Assembly (NCBI RefSeq): GCF_050410795.1
Contig: NZ_CP191258.1
Location: 496,001 to 560,000 of the forward strand
Origin: Fontivita pretiosa
GTDB lineage: Bacteria; Planctomycetota; Phycisphaerae; Tepidisphaerales; Tepidisphaeraceae
Direction of reading: 5' to 3'
DNA: 64,000 nt
The first letter of the stretch is position 1; every line of letters begins with the position of its first letter. The notes under the pieces are model-generated. The model searched no databases, was not told where the DNA came from, and saw nothing but the letters and a program-made list of their open reading frames with translations. Both the position numbers and the translations under genes were made by a program. This document shows, piece after piece, positions 28,101 to 37,439 of this stretch.

Positions 28101-28298
28101 TCCGCCAATAGGGCCGTCGGCGCATCTTCGCCGGTCACGAAGTCACGGAGGACCGAGGGGAACGGCCGAGCGGTGCCGCCGCAACAGGGACAAGTAGCCA
28201 GATTGCCCTCGCGGTCCCCTCCATGGATGACCCGAAGGCTGATCTGTTCTTCGTGGTTACAGCCCGGCGCACCTTCTTCGCTGTACGCTCCGCAACGA
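25139..28298 (-). pseudogene. C-terminal part of DEAD/H-box helicase with DUF1998-like domain, separated by IS256-type insertion
   Basis: This is the downstream part (about 1,050 residues) of a gene that begins at 31379. It carries helicase domain 2 (RRLLVFSDSRQRAAYF, SSTTFEMGVDVGQLQAVLLR, YIQRAGRAGRR), a long middle region, and a C-terminal DUF1998-like zinc region: a CLSCG cluster, then ELVLYDRVPGGAGHVDRI and a four-Cys cluster ending CYACLRSHRNQ. Joined to the upstream part without the insertion and one 8-base duplication, the gene is 4,839 bases, exactly 1,613 codons. DUF1998-type helicases of this length occur in antiphage systems such as Druantia (DruE) and, in shorter form, DISARM (DrmA). 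Confidence 0.85.
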
Positions 28299-29692
28299 GA
28301 GCTATGACCAAAAGCTGTGGACGGTGACGCGGCAATAAAAGCGGCGTACCCTGGGTAACTGGTTTGATTCAGGAACCCGTTTGGCCCACGAGGCCAGGAA
28401 GGATACGCCACATGTCATCATCCACGCTTGCCCTGCGGCTGGCAACCGATTCAGTGGTCGATTTGACCCTGGAACGGATCGCCCGCGAGGGCGCCCGCCG
28501 CTATCTTCAGAAGGCGATCGAGGAGGAGGTCGCCGATTACATCAACGCCAACGCGCATCATCGGGACGATGCCGGCCACCGCCTGGTGGTGCGGAACGGC
28601 CATCACCAGCCGCGGACGGTCCTCAGCGGCGTCGGCCCGATCGAAGTGCATCAACCGCGGGTGGACGACCGCCGCGTCGATGAGAACGGCGTGCGCTTCC
28701 GCTTCACCAGCAAGATCCTGCCGCGTTACCTGCGTAAGACCCGTGCGATCGAGGAACTGGTGCCGTGGCTGTATCTCAAGGGGATCAGCACCGGCGAGAT
28801 GCCCGATGCCCTGGTGCACCTGGGATTCGATGGATCGGGGTTGTCGGCCACCAGCGTGACGCGGATGCTGGCGGTCTGGCACGGCGAATACGAAGACTGG
28901 AGCCGGCGGGATCTGTCGGGCAAACATTACGTTTATGTCTGGGCCGATGGCTTGTACTTCGGCTGCCGGCTGAGCGACGATCGCCCGTGTTTACTGGTGC
29001 TGATGGGCGCGACTGCCGATGGCCGCAAGGAGCTGATCGCGATGGTCGATGGGCAGCGCGAGAGCGAGACGAGCTGGACAAGCTTGCTGCTGGACTGCAA
29101 ATCCCGCGGGCTGGCGATCGCGCCCAGGCTGGCCACGGGGGACGGCTCCCTGGGCTTCTGGATCGCCCTGGGCAAGGTGTTCCCCTCGACCCGCCATCAG
29201 CGTTGCTGGGTGCACAAGACCTGCAATGTGCTGGACAAGCTGCCCAAAGGCGAGCAGCCGGCGGCCAAGACGATGCTGCACCAGATCTGGATGGCGGCGA
29301 CCCGGTCGGATGCCACCAAGGCGTTCGACCGCTTCATCGAGGTGTACGGCGCCAAGTGGCCGCGCGCCACGGATTGTCTGGAGAAGGATCGGGCCGAGCT
29401 GCTGGCGTTCTACGACTTTCCCGCCGAGCACTGGCAGCACCTGCGGACCAGCAACCCGATCGAGAGCACGTTCGCGACGGTGCGGCTGCGAACCTACCGC
29501 ACCAAGGGCCCGGGCTCTCGTGAGGCGGGAATCGCCATGGCTTTCAAACTGGCCCGCAAGGCCGAGTCACGCTGGAGAAAGTTGAACGGGAGCGAGAGAT
29601 TGCAGGACCTGATCGACGGCATCGTGTTCGTCGACGGAGAACGAATCGCCGCTTAACCTGTCGCGGCCGTCCACAGGATTTGGGAATAGCTC
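28299..29692 (+). mobile_element. IS256-family insertion sequence, complete
   Basis: The element is 1,394 bp. The left end GAGCTATGACCAAAAGC and the right end (read inward) GAGCTATTCCCAAATCC are imperfect inverted repeats that re-converge at TGTGGACGG. It is flanked by perfect 8-base direct repeats CGCAACGA at 28291-28298 and 29693-29700. It contains one transposase gene and lies antisense to the helicase gene it interrupts. Intact ends and duplication suggest recent insertion. Confidence 0.92.
28412..29656 (+). CDS. IS256-family transposase (mutator type)
   Basis: This 414-residue DDE transposase appears intact. The N-terminal region includes EEEVADYINANAHHRDDAGHR, typical of IS256. The catalytic Asp residues are in YVWADGLYFGCR and ATGDGSLGFW, and the Glu is in SNPIESTFATVRLRT. 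The CHQRCWVHKT-like segment (STRHQRCWVHKTCNVL) between the second Asp and the Glu is characteristic of the family. ATG 28412 gives MSSSTLALRLATD. Confidence 0.94.
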   Translation: MSSSTLALRLATDSVVDLTLERIAREGARRYLQKAIEEEVADYINANAHHRDDAGHRLVVRNGHHQPRTVLSGVGPIEVHQPRVDDRRVDENGVRFRFTSKILPRYLRKTRAIEELVPWLYLKGISTGEMPDALVHLGFDGSGLSATSVTRMLAVWHGEYEDWSRRDLSGKHYVYVWADGLYFGCRLSDDRPCLLVLMGATADGRKELIAMVDGQRESETSWTSLLLDCKSRGLAIAPRLATGDGSLGFWIALGKVFPSTRHQRCWVHKTCNVLDKLPKGEQPAAKTMLHQIWMAATRSDATKAFDRFIEVYGAKWPRATDCLEKDRAELLAFYDFPAEHWQHLRTSNPIESTFATVRLRTYRTKGPGSREAGIAMAFKLARKAESRWRKLNGSERLQDLIDGIVFVDGERIAA

Positions 29693-31379
29693 CGCAACGA
29701 AGACACAGTTGCGCATCATGCGAGGCCGTCGTCTCGACCTCATCTGCTTCGCCACTTTCAGATTCCAGGGCTGATAGATCAAACCAGGTTAACAGCCGAA
29801 TCGGCGACCGCGAGATTCCGACGGGTTTTTCCCACTTGTTGCCCGAGGGTAACCGGACCACAACCACGGGCATGCCGCAATGCGTGCAAGTCTTGAGCAA
29901 AAGCAGCCTGAGCCCCGTCTGATCATCCGTAACGCAATCCTCCAGCACGACCCGACGCACTTTCGGAGGCTTGGATGGTTCCAAAGACACGGATAGTCCC
30001 GACAATCCTCGGAAAAAGTGATGCACGCGCACTGACATCAGTGGGCTGCGGTGCTGAATATCGGGGCTGGCAAGTGAAGCGGCCACCAGCAGCGCCCGCA
30101 CAGCGGCCTGGCGCTGTTGCTCTGTTGGTGCGGCTTGGGATTCGCCGACTCGAAAGATCGAATGGGCCAGCTCAGAGACCGTTCGAGGTTCGCATCGCAA
30201 TTGGTCGTACGCGGCGATTGCGGCATCGACCTGCCGCAGGGTGTTGTACAGAATGTCATTGGGCGTCTTGCCAGCCTGGGGCTTCAAGCCACAACCGCGA
30301 AGCCACGCCTGTACCGCAGATGTACTCTGTGTGGCTTGATGCACTGTGGCTACGTCGGAGTTGGCCGCCAATCGCACGATGGTCTCTGAAGTGCACGGCT
30401 GGGACCCAGGACGCTCAAACGGCTCATCCACCTCACCGAATATGACATCTTGCGGCGTGAACCCGCTGCCGCACAGCCTGCTGGCAAAATTGGCAATCTC
30501 ATCCCTCACATGGGAATGGTCTTGATCGCCGAGCGTAGCGCTGGTCAGGATGAACTGAAGCTGGTGCGGATACTGACGCTGCACACGCCGCATCAGCAGA
30601 CTGATGTCGATCCCCTGCGCACCTGAATAGGTGTGAGCCTCGTCCAGCACGATATACCGCACCGTAGGGTACCTGAAGATGAGTTGGTCCTGTGGCCGAA
30701 GCAGCAGGTACTCAAGCATCGCAAAATTCGTCAGCAGTATCTGTGGCGGCGATTCCCGAATCTCCGTGCGAGTCAGCTTCTCATTCGGTCGCTTGGCTTC
30801 GAGTTTCACACTTTCAGGAACCTGGTCATCCGTGTAGTAGGTCTGGCTCGTGTACCGCCCGAAAGTGATCGGTGTGCTCCCAATCAGTCTCCGCATGCGA
30901 TCCAATTGGTCATTCGCCAGGGCGTTCATCGGGTAGATGATGATCGCCGTGGTTCCGGGCTCACGGCATTGAATGGCGTGATCGAGAATCGGCAACAGGA
31001 AGCATTCCGTCTTGCCGCTGCCGGTACCAGTCGCCACGACCACGTTGTGTCCGGCCTGAATCCGCTCCATCGCCTGAATCTGATGAACATACAGCGGACG
31101 TGACGGATCGAATTCCTCCGGGTCGAGTCCTTTGAGCGCCGGATGCAACCGTGGTGGAGACTTTCTGCCCAGCAACTCGGCGGGCGTCTGGGCGTGACGG
31201 TATGACGGTATGCACGATACAAGCGGTTCACGCACGAACCGATCCTCAGCGCGCAGAGCGTCGTCGAAATGCTTTCGTAGATCGGACTCCGACTCGTGGA
31301 TCGCGTGAGCTTCGCGCAGGTATCGTATGAATGCCTTTCGCAAATCTTCCGAGACGGAAAATGGATCGAATTCCTGCAT
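29544..31379 (-). pseudogene. N-terminal part of DEAD/H-box helicase with DUF1998-like domain, interrupted by IS256-type insertion
   Basis: Host-derived sequence runs from ATG 31379 (GGAG 10 bases upstream) to 29693, about 562 residues; the frame then runs on into the insertion to a stop at 29544. It contains RecA-like domain 1: VHQIQAMERIQAGHNVVVAT, Walker A TGTGSGKTECFLLP, IIYPMNALANDQLDR, the DEAH box in VLDEAHTYSG, and ILTSATLGD. A Cys pair at LCLRC sits exactly at the break, and its partner sequence resumes beyond the insertion. An accessory helicase missing its second RecA domain cannot unwind DNA, so the gene is broken in this genome copy. Confidence 0.85.
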
Positions 31380-31459
31380 AGCGTCTCTGCTCCATGCCCA
31401 CGGGCACACAGCAGGGGCATTGCCCCGGTCGCCCGCCGCGATGGCGCGTCACGAGCCCA

Positions 31460-31936
31460 TCACGTCGTGTTACTTCTCTTGCACAGGCATTTTGCGCCGA
31501 ACTCCCAAAGGTATCCCCATTTCACCGTGCCATCGACGCTCAACTTCGGTCCGAAATCGACGCGCCCGCACGAGCAGCGTATCCCATACACCTGCGCCTT
31601 CTGGCTCTGCGTCAATCCGAATGGCGTGTTCGCATCACCGTTCCTGCCGGATCTGATCTCTCGCTCCTCGGCTTCGGTGAGCGTTGGAATCGGCTGCCCT
31701 TGCAGTGGGCGCGTCCAATCGATGAGGCCGGCAACAGCCTGGAGCAGTTCCTTGATTGCCTCCGCTCCGCGCACTTCAATTCTGAAACGAACGTCCCGGT
31801 GCGCAGGCAGACTCTGATCCTCGTTACGCACGAACACATTCGAGGCTGGAATCACGTTGGATCCTGATCTGAGTTGCCTCGCAGCGGATGGGTCGGCCAG
31901 ACTGCCAGCTTCTGTCTCATGAGCGTCGTTCGACAT
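31460..31936 (-). CDS. Small unrecognised protein with C-terminal Cys cluster
   Basis: The product has 158 residues. ATG 31936 has GGAG six bases before it; an in-frame GTG at 31948 is less likely. The first 40 residues look disordered (Asp, Ala, Ser-rich). The middle has a short beta-alpha segment (VRFRIEVRGAEAIKELLQAV), and the C-terminus carries CSCG and CLC pairs (RCSCGRVDFG, GAKCLCKRS) that could bind one zinc ion. It lies 24 bases after the Hsp70 gene and 80 before the helicase, so it belongs to the operon. No family is recognised. It could be an adaptor between the chaperone-like module and the helicase, which is speculative. Confidence 0.6.
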   Translation of the reverse strand: MSNDAHETEAGSLADPSAARQLRSGSNVIPASNVFVRNEDQSLPAHRDVRFRIEVRGAEAIKELLQAVAGLIDWTRPLQGQPIPTLTEAEEREIRSGRNGDANTPFGLTQSQKAQVYGIRCSCGRVDFGPKLSVDGTVKWGYLWEFGAKCLCKRSNTT

Positions 31937-31960
31937 GTTCAACTCCACCCAGTGGCGCCG

Positions 31961-33433
31961 TTACCGGCTCGACTCGGCAGCGATCGAGTAAGCGCATCGA
32001 GGTTGTGCGTAGCTCCAGTAGATCCAGTGCGCGGCGTTATGCTCATCTGCATTTGCCGACTGCGCACGTACCTCGAACATGAGGTCCCTGGTCAGGCGAC
32101 TGTCCAAGCGCAGCCGCTCACGATAGAAGCCCTGCATCGGCACTGAGATGTTGTCAAGCCGGCGAAGTTTGGGCGATGTGTCGATTGCAATCGGATCTGC
32201 GGTCAGCGGTTCGGCGAAAACGATCTGCGCTGACTCGGATTCCTCGACGATGCCCAGATGATGTCGGCGCCACTGATCGTTGAATCGATCACCTCTCCTG
32301 GCCAGCTTGAACTCGGACCCATCGCACAGCTCAAGAGACAAATCCTGCGTAAGCTTGTAGCTGCCGGGGTGCTCGGCAAGGTAGGACGCTCCCTGGGCCA
32401 CGACCCAGTCCGGCTGCTCAGGACAGTAAACGCGATTCTTGAAGATCTGGCGCAGCCGCTCGCCCAGCGCCGACAGCTTGCTGGAGCCGCCGATGAGCAA
32501 CACGCGATCAACATCCCCTCGCCCGGAGCGCATCGCTGCTCTGGACAGGGCTTTGTCGAGCGTTTCAACAGCGCGGTCGATGAAGGGCGCAACCAGCTCG
32601 TTTAGCGTGGCTCTGTCGATTGGATGCGCAACATTTGTGGCATCCAGATACCGCGGCAGCAGGATATGCGTCGAACTGGTATGGGATAGTTGCGTCTTGG
32701 CCCGCTCACATTCCCAGCGCAGCTTCCACTGCTCGGATGGAGGAATGGCGTCAAACGGCGGCGCCGCAACTCGACCGTTCATGATCTGCGCATGGGCCCA
32801 CTCCGCCAGACGCAGATCAATCCGGTCCCCCGCCTCCTGCAATCCTTCAGTAACCAACTCGTGAATCTCATTATCCCTGATCTGCAAAACGGACACGTCG
32901 AGCGTGCCCCCACCCCAGTCAAACACTGCGACCCGGCTGCATTCCGGCATCTGTCTGCGGCAATAGATGAAAGCGGCTGTCGGCTCTGACACGAAATCGG
33001 TGATCTCGATACCGGCACGCTCCGCGCAAGTACGAAGCACGCGACGGCGCTCGGGTGGGAATCCGACAGGTATGCTCACAGCGGCGCGAACAAGCTCTGC
33101 GCCGCCTGTCCTGGCTGACTGCGATCGCACATGTTCCTTAAGGGCCTTGAACAGCTCGGTCGCGATGTCTTGAGCCGAGCAGAGGCGTCCCTGGATGGTT
33201 CCAAGCGGAGCAGGATCGTCGAGCTGCGTCTTGACGGAGGTCACCACCAGATAGCCATCATCCTGAAGCTCCTGTTTGCGCCGTTTGGCCTCGGGGCCAC
33301 AAATACAGTCGCCTGTCACTTTGTGAAGCGCGACGATCGACGGGAACGGATTTCCTTCGTTTGTGTAAAGACAAGTGTTTCGGTTGTAGACGACTGCCGA
33401 GTTTGTTGTGCCGAAGTCGATCCCAAATGCCAT
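31961..33433 (-). CDS. Hsp70/DnaK-type ATPase with reduced substrate-binding region
   Basis: The product has 490 residues. The nucleotide-binding domain (about 1-365) is complete: phosphate 1 loop FGIDFGTTNSAVVY, connect-1 region VSIPVGFPPERR, VSEPTAAFIYC, phosphate 2 loop AVFDWGGGTLDVSV, and adenosine motif VLLIGGSSKLSALGERL. After the domain there are only about 125 residues, without a recognisable DnaK peptide-binding domain or helical lid. That length and the genomic setting set it apart from housekeeping DnaK. It starts 6 bases after the stop of the coiled-coil gene, implying co-translation. Its role in the operon is inferred to be ATP-driven assembly or sensing. Confidence 0.88.
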   Translation of the reverse strand: MAFGIDFGTTNSAVVYNRNTCLYTNEGNPFPSIVALHKVTGDCICGPEAKRRKQELQDDGYLVVTSVKTQLDDPAPLGTIQGRLCSAQDIATELFKALKEHVRSQSARTGGAELVRAAVSIPVGFPPERRRVLRTCAERAGIEITDFVSEPTAAFIYCRRQMPECSRVAVFDWGGGTLDVSVLQIRDNEIHELVTEGLQEAGDRIDLRLAEWAHAQIMNGRVAAPPFDAIPPSEQWKLRWECERAKTQLSHTSSTHILLPRYLDATNVAHPIDRATLNELVAPFIDRAVETLDKALSRAAMRSGRGDVDRVLLIGGSSKLSALGERLRQIFKNRVYCPEQPDWVVAQGASYLAEHPGSYKLTQDLSLELCDGSEFKLARRGDRFNDQWRRHHLGIVEESESAQIVFAEPLTADPIAIDTSPKLRRLDNISVPMQGFYRERLRLDSRLTRDLMFEVRAQSANADEHNAAHWIYWSYAQPRCAYSIAAESSR

Positions 33434-33439
33434 AGCGAT

Positions 33440-34879
33440 CTACCCCTGGATTGGAACTTCCAATGCGCGAAGCTGGTTGAGCATATTGTCAATCAGTAAC
33501 CTTGCGAAGCTTGCCCCACCTTCCGATGAAGACTCAACGTCGCGCAGTTTCTGGACCTCGGGCCGAATCGCATCTGCGATCTTCTGCCCCAGCAGGCGGC
33601 GTGCTTCCTGCCGCTCATGCTCGAGTATATCCAGGTGCTTGAGCCTCTCGTCCTCGGCGTGCCGTCGGAGTTGGTCGGATCGCTCGCATTCCATCCGAAG
33701 CTTCTCCCGCAACTGTTCCAGTTCGCCTTCCAGGTCGACGATCCGTCGCCGGGATGCATCGAGTTCATCCCTGTATTTCGCCGCCTCCGACTGCGACGCA
33801 AGAAGCCGGGCATGTTCGGCCTGCACGTCGCGCCTCAGTTGCCCAATGTCCGCCTCGGCGACCTTCAGCGCGTACTCCGCCTGTTGCAGCCGCCGCTCAA
33901 GCGCGGCGATCTCGCGCGACGCAGCCTCGTGATAGCTCTGCGTTTGCTCCCGGGGCGAATCGAGAGCAAGCTGGACGCGATCGCGGGGGGAGGCTACCCG
34001 GTCGAAGTGATCCAGGTGGTCAGCATTGGATCGTGCTTCACCGCGTTGCGGTGGCGCCTCCACAACCGTCGATTGGGGCGCAGACGGCTCGCTGTCCAGC
34101 GTCGGGGCTACCAGTGCCCCCCCCTGTGACGCAGGGGTTGCGTGCGTTGCAGGATCGACGGTCGGCTCCGCGGCAGCGGCATGGTCCGAAGTACGGAGCG
34201 GCGAAGCGGCGCAACTCAACTGATGTTCCAGCTCTTCGAGCCTGATTGCCTCCGGACTTCCTTGTGCATGATGACACTTGAGGCTGGCCAACCAATCCTG
34301 CACGACTTTCCGATGGTCCACCTTCGCCGCCCGACCTTTATCCTGTCGCGGTGTCACACGTGCCGCCTGCACCAACGCCTCAATCAATTCCCATCGCCAG
34401 CTCGGCTCCAGGCTCTGCCAGGTGAATTGCTGGAACGGTGCAGGTGCAGCATCGTTTCGTATCTTAAGCCACGACTGGCGCAGCCCCTTCAACAATTTCG
34501 ACTTACCATTCGTTAAGCTCCTGGCCGTGGCGATGGCACCAGCCACAAATTCCGCAGCCGAAGCGGCGTCATCCGCATAGATTGCCGCCGCCATCGCCAG
34601 ACATGCAGGTATCGCCGCCTCCTTTTCCTTGCCCTCCCATCGCCACCGAAGAAAGATGTAGCGCAACTCTGTTGGTATCTGCGCCCACTTCTCCGCCAAA
34701 AGGCTCACGGCATCCTGCCATCGCAGAGCTGACAGGCCTTCGAGGCTCGCGCGCGCCGTTTTCTGGTCAATGGCAAGACTCTTGAACAGGGAACGGACCG
34801 GCAACAGTTCGTCTCTTTTGTAGCTCTTCTTACTCTGGAGTTCTTTCGTCAATCGGTTGAACTCGGTCACATCCATCAT
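33440..34879 (-). CDS. Coiled-coil protein of the helicase/Hsp70 operon
   Basis: The product has 479 residues. The N-terminal ~210 residues are predicted helical, with Trp-rich stretches (LRWQDAVSLLAEKWAQI, FTWQSLEPSWRWELIEAL). A flexible Ala/Pro/Ser linker (about 220-300) leads to a long coiled coil (about 310-445: ALERRLQQAEYALKVAEADI, VDLEGELEQLREKLRMECER) and a short conserved-looking tail (FARLLIDNMLNQLRALEVP). ATG 34879 has GGGAG seven bases upstream and overlaps the previous stop as ATGA. The pairing of a coiled-coil protein with an adjacent Hsp70 recalls GrpE-DnaK, but no GrpE domain is recognisable. Confidence 0.8.
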   Translation of the reverse strand: MMDVTEFNRLTKELQSKKSYKRDELLPVRSLFKSLAIDQKTARASLEGLSALRWQDAVSLLAEKWAQIPTELRYIFLRWRWEGKEKEAAIPACLAMAAAIYADDAASAAEFVAGAIATARSLTNGKSKLLKGLRQSWLKIRNDAAPAPFQQFTWQSLEPSWRWELIEALVQAARVTPRQDKGRAAKVDHRKVVQDWLASLKCHHAQGSPEAIRLEELEHQLSCAASPLRTSDHAAAAEPTVDPATHATPASQGGALVAPTLDSEPSAPQSTVVEAPPQRGEARSNADHLDHFDRVASPRDRVQLALDSPREQTQSYHEAASREIAALERRLQQAEYALKVAEADIGQLRRDVQAEHARLLASQSEAAKYRDELDASRRRIVDLEGELEQLREKLRMECERSDQLRRHAEDERLKHLDILEHERQEARRLLGQKIADAIRPEVQKLRDVESSSEGGASFARLLIDNMLNQLRALEVPIQG

Positions 34880-35049
34880 TGCCAAACTCCCGGTATCTTG
34901 CGTTGTATCTCATTCATGATGTCATTGCAGTCCGGTCCCCGTGGGATCAGCATCACCTTACTCAACAGCGCATCGTACGACTGCTGCTTCTCAATCGCAG
35001 GTCGGTCGGCAAAGTGCGCCCATCGCCATCCGAGCCAGGCGCCTAGCAT
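34876..35049 (-). pseudogene. 3' remnant (57 codons) of the large operon protein, cut off by IS701/IS5-type insertion
   Basis: The frame reads LGAWLGWRWAHFADRPAIEK and ends KIPGVWQ at TGA 34876-34878, overlapping the ATG of the coiled-coil gene. When the insertion 35043-37442 is collapsed to a single CTAG, this segment joins in frame to the protein encoded upstream (37443-39449), giving WLGAWLGWRWAHF across the junction and a total of 2,178 bases or 726 codons. The ATG near its new 5' end arises from the insertion-sequence end and is unlikely to be used. Confidence 0.85.
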
Positions 35050-36503
35050 GACAGCGCTAGATTAGCTCAAGCCGGGAGCGGCTGCGAGTCGATGACGATT
35101 CTGGTCCAACACCGGAGTCGTGCGATGAATGCGGAACAACTCGCTTCTCTGCAGCCAGCGTTGTCGGCATGGGTTCAGTCGTTTCGCCCCTGCTTCAAGC
35201 GTGCGGTGACCTTCGATTACTTCCAGAGTTATCTGCTGGGATTGATGGCGGACCTGCGACGCAAGAGCGTGGAGCCGATCGCGCTGGCGTGCGGGGTGGC
35301 GGTGCGGACGCTGCAGGAGTTCTTGTCCCTGTTCGCCTGGGATCATGCGCGACTGGAGAAGATGCTGATCCATCGCGTGGCCGACCGTTGTCCGCAGGGC
35401 GGAATCGGAGTGATCGACGCCACCGGCCATCCCAAGCAGGGAGACAAGACGCCTGGGGTGCAGCGGCAATACTGCGGGGAATCGGGCAAGATCGAGAACT
35501 GCGTGGTTGCCCAGCATCTGCTGTTCACCGACAACGATGCCAAAAACCCCTTCTCGTGCGTGCTGGCCAGCGACCTGTATCTGCCGCAGGACTGGGCGGC
35601 GGACCGCGACCGCTGTGAGGAGGCGGGCATTCCGGCGGAGTTGGTCTGCCGTGCGAAGTGGAAGATCGCCCTGGAGCAGGTGAAGCAGGCGCTGGCCGGC
35701 GGGGTGAAGCTCAACTGGGTGGTCTTCGATGAAGAGTACGGCATGGTGCCGGCGTTCTGGTTCGGGCTGGACGAGATGGGCCAGGCGGCGGTGGGCGAAG
35801 TGCCCGCCAGCTTCCGCGCCTGGGTCAAACGTCCGGCGTGCCGCAGCGGCGGGTACGCTTCTCACGCGGCGCGGCGGGTGGACAACCTGAGCACGCACAG
35901 CCCGGCGTTCACGAGCCAGCCCTGGAAGCGGTGCAAGGTGAAGGACACCACACGCGGGACACTGATCTGGGAATACAAGGCAACCCGAGTCCATCTGAGC
36001 GACTCCTCGCACGCCAACCACAACCTCAGCGTTCCCACCGACCGGATGTACTGGCTGATCGTGATGCGACAGCCGAAGACCGGTGAGATCAAATACGTGA
36101 TCAGCAATGCCGGCGAAGGCGCCAGCGTCGAGAAATTGATCCGCGTGCTGCTGTCACGCTGGCATGTGGAAAAGTGGTTCGAGCGTGCCAAGCAGGAGGC
36201 GGGACTGGGCGCCTTCGAGGTCAGAACCTATGTGAGTCTGATACGACACTGGCTGTGCGTGCGATTGGCGATGTGCTTCCTGTCGGAACAGACGACCCGG
36301 CTGCGGGGGGAAAAATGTGCTCATCACCTTCGAGCAGGTTTGCGAGGCTGTCTCGACCCTCGCGGCGAAGCTCTGGCAGCGCGACTGGAGGTCCTGGTCC
36401 CAGCTGATGCAGCGATGTGCCTATCACCAACGGCGTAACGAGGCAGCATATAAAAGCCGACACCGCTCGGTGATTCAGGTCAACTCTACGTAGCGCTGTC
36501 ATG
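35047..36503 (+). mobile_element. IS701-family insertion sequence
   Basis: The element is 1,457 bp. The inner inverted repeat CATGACAGCGCTA is found at 35047-35059 and, inverted, at 36491-36503. It is flanked by the 4-base target CTAG (35043-35046; the right copy is split by the IS5-type element as CTA 36504-36506 plus G 37442). A CTAG-type (YTAR) duplication is characteristic of IS701. Confidence 0.88.
35125..36438 (+). CDS. IS701-family transposase, probable C-terminal frameshift
   Basis: The product has 437 residues as read. IS701 marks are VIDATGHPKQGDKTPGVQRQ with YCGESGKIENC, the second Asp in VVFDEEYGMVP, and the late Glu region WHVEKWFERAKQEAGLGAFE. ATG 35125 has GGAG seven bases upstream; ATG 35092 is an alternative. 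At the run of six G and five A (36305-36315) the protein-like frame moves by one base: the other frame reads NVLITFEQVCEAVSTL and ends at TAG 36491-36493, as expected for an IS701 C-terminus. The copy may be defective, or one homopolymer base may be miscalled. Confidence 0.85.
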   Translation: MNAEQLASLQPALSAWVQSFRPCFKRAVTFDYFQSYLLGLMADLRRKSVEPIALACGVAVRTLQEFLSLFAWDHARLEKMLIHRVADRCPQGGIGVIDATGHPKQGDKTPGVQRQYCGESGKIENCVVAQHLLFTDNDAKNPFSCVLASDLYLPQDWAADRDRCEEAGIPAELVCRAKWKIALEQVKQALAGGVKLNWVVFDEEYGMVPAFWFGLDEMGQAAVGEVPASFRAWVKRPACRSGGYASHAARRVDNLSTHSPAFTSQPWKRCKVKDTTRGTLIWEYKATRVHLSDSSHANHNLSVPTDRMYWLIVMRQPKTGEIKYVISNAGEGASVEKLIRVLLSRWHVEKWFERAKQEAGLGAFEVRTYVSLIRHWLCVRLAMCFLSEQTTRLRGEKCAHHLRAGLRGCLDPRGEALAARLEVLVPADAAMCLSPTA

Positions 36504-36506
36504 CTA

Positions 36507-37439
36507 GGCTCTGTCTGAAAACCCGAATTCGCATACACTGCCGTGACGACATGGAGGTCGCCACTCATGAAACGCCACGAGCTGACGGACGAGCAATGGG
36601 CGTTGGTCGAGCCGCATCTGCCGCGGAGCACGGCCCGAACCGGACGCCCGGCTCGCGATCGACGAACGCTGCTCAACGGTATTTTCTGGATTCTCTGTAC
36701 CGGCGCGCCTTGGGCGCGATCTGCCCGAACGCTTCGGCCCCTGGCAGACCGTGTACGACCACTTTCGCAAGTGGCGAAAAAGCGGCGTCTTTGCCCGCAT
36801 CATCGAGACGCTGCAGGTCAAGCTCGACAACCAGGGATACATCGACTGGGAACTGTGGTGCGTGGACGGGTCATCCGTCCGCGCCGCCCGCGCTGCGGCC
36901 GGGGCTGACAAAAAAGTTGCCGACGGCACCCCGACGAACCCGCCGACCACGCACTGGGCCGCTCGCGAGGCGGGTTTGGCTCCAAATTCCACGTGGTCAC
37001 TGACGGTGCGGGCACTCCGCTTGCCATCGAAGTCACCGCCGGGCAAGTCCACGAATCGACGCGCGCCGAATCGGTCATCGCAGAGGCGATCGCGACGCTG
37101 ATCGGCCGACGACGAAAGAAACGCAAGCGTCGCCACAAGCCCCGCAAGCTCGCCGGCGACAAAGGATACAGCGTGCAGCGCGTGCGCGACTGGCTGGCCG
37201 AGCAGAAGATCGAGCCGGTGATTCCGCACAGGGAAAATGAGCTGGCGCGACATGACCCGGCGGTGTGGTTCGACCGCTGGGCCTACCGCGGCCGCTGCGT
37301 GGCCGAGCAGTGCGTCGGCTGGCTCAAGGAGTTCCGGCGCATCGGAACGCGGTTCGAGAAGCTGGCCGTGCATTTCCATGGAATGCTGCAGTTGGCGATG
37401 ATCCGCCGGTATCTCAAACTACTGTTTTCAGACAGTGCC
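36507..37439 (+). mobile_element. IS5-family (IS427-like) insertion sequence nested in the IS701 target duplication
   Basis: The element is 933 bp. Terminal repeats are GGCTCTGTCTGAAAAC at 36507-36522 and, inverted with one mismatch, 37424-37439. A TA duplication flanks it (36505-36506 and 37440-37441). It sits inside the right-hand CTAG copy of the IS701-type element, so it arrived after that element. Confidence 0.9.

Noticed and set aside
34876..35049. Stand-alone 57-residue gene
   Set aside because: The frame joins exactly to the interrupted upstream protein once the insertions are removed, so it is a fragment, not a gene.
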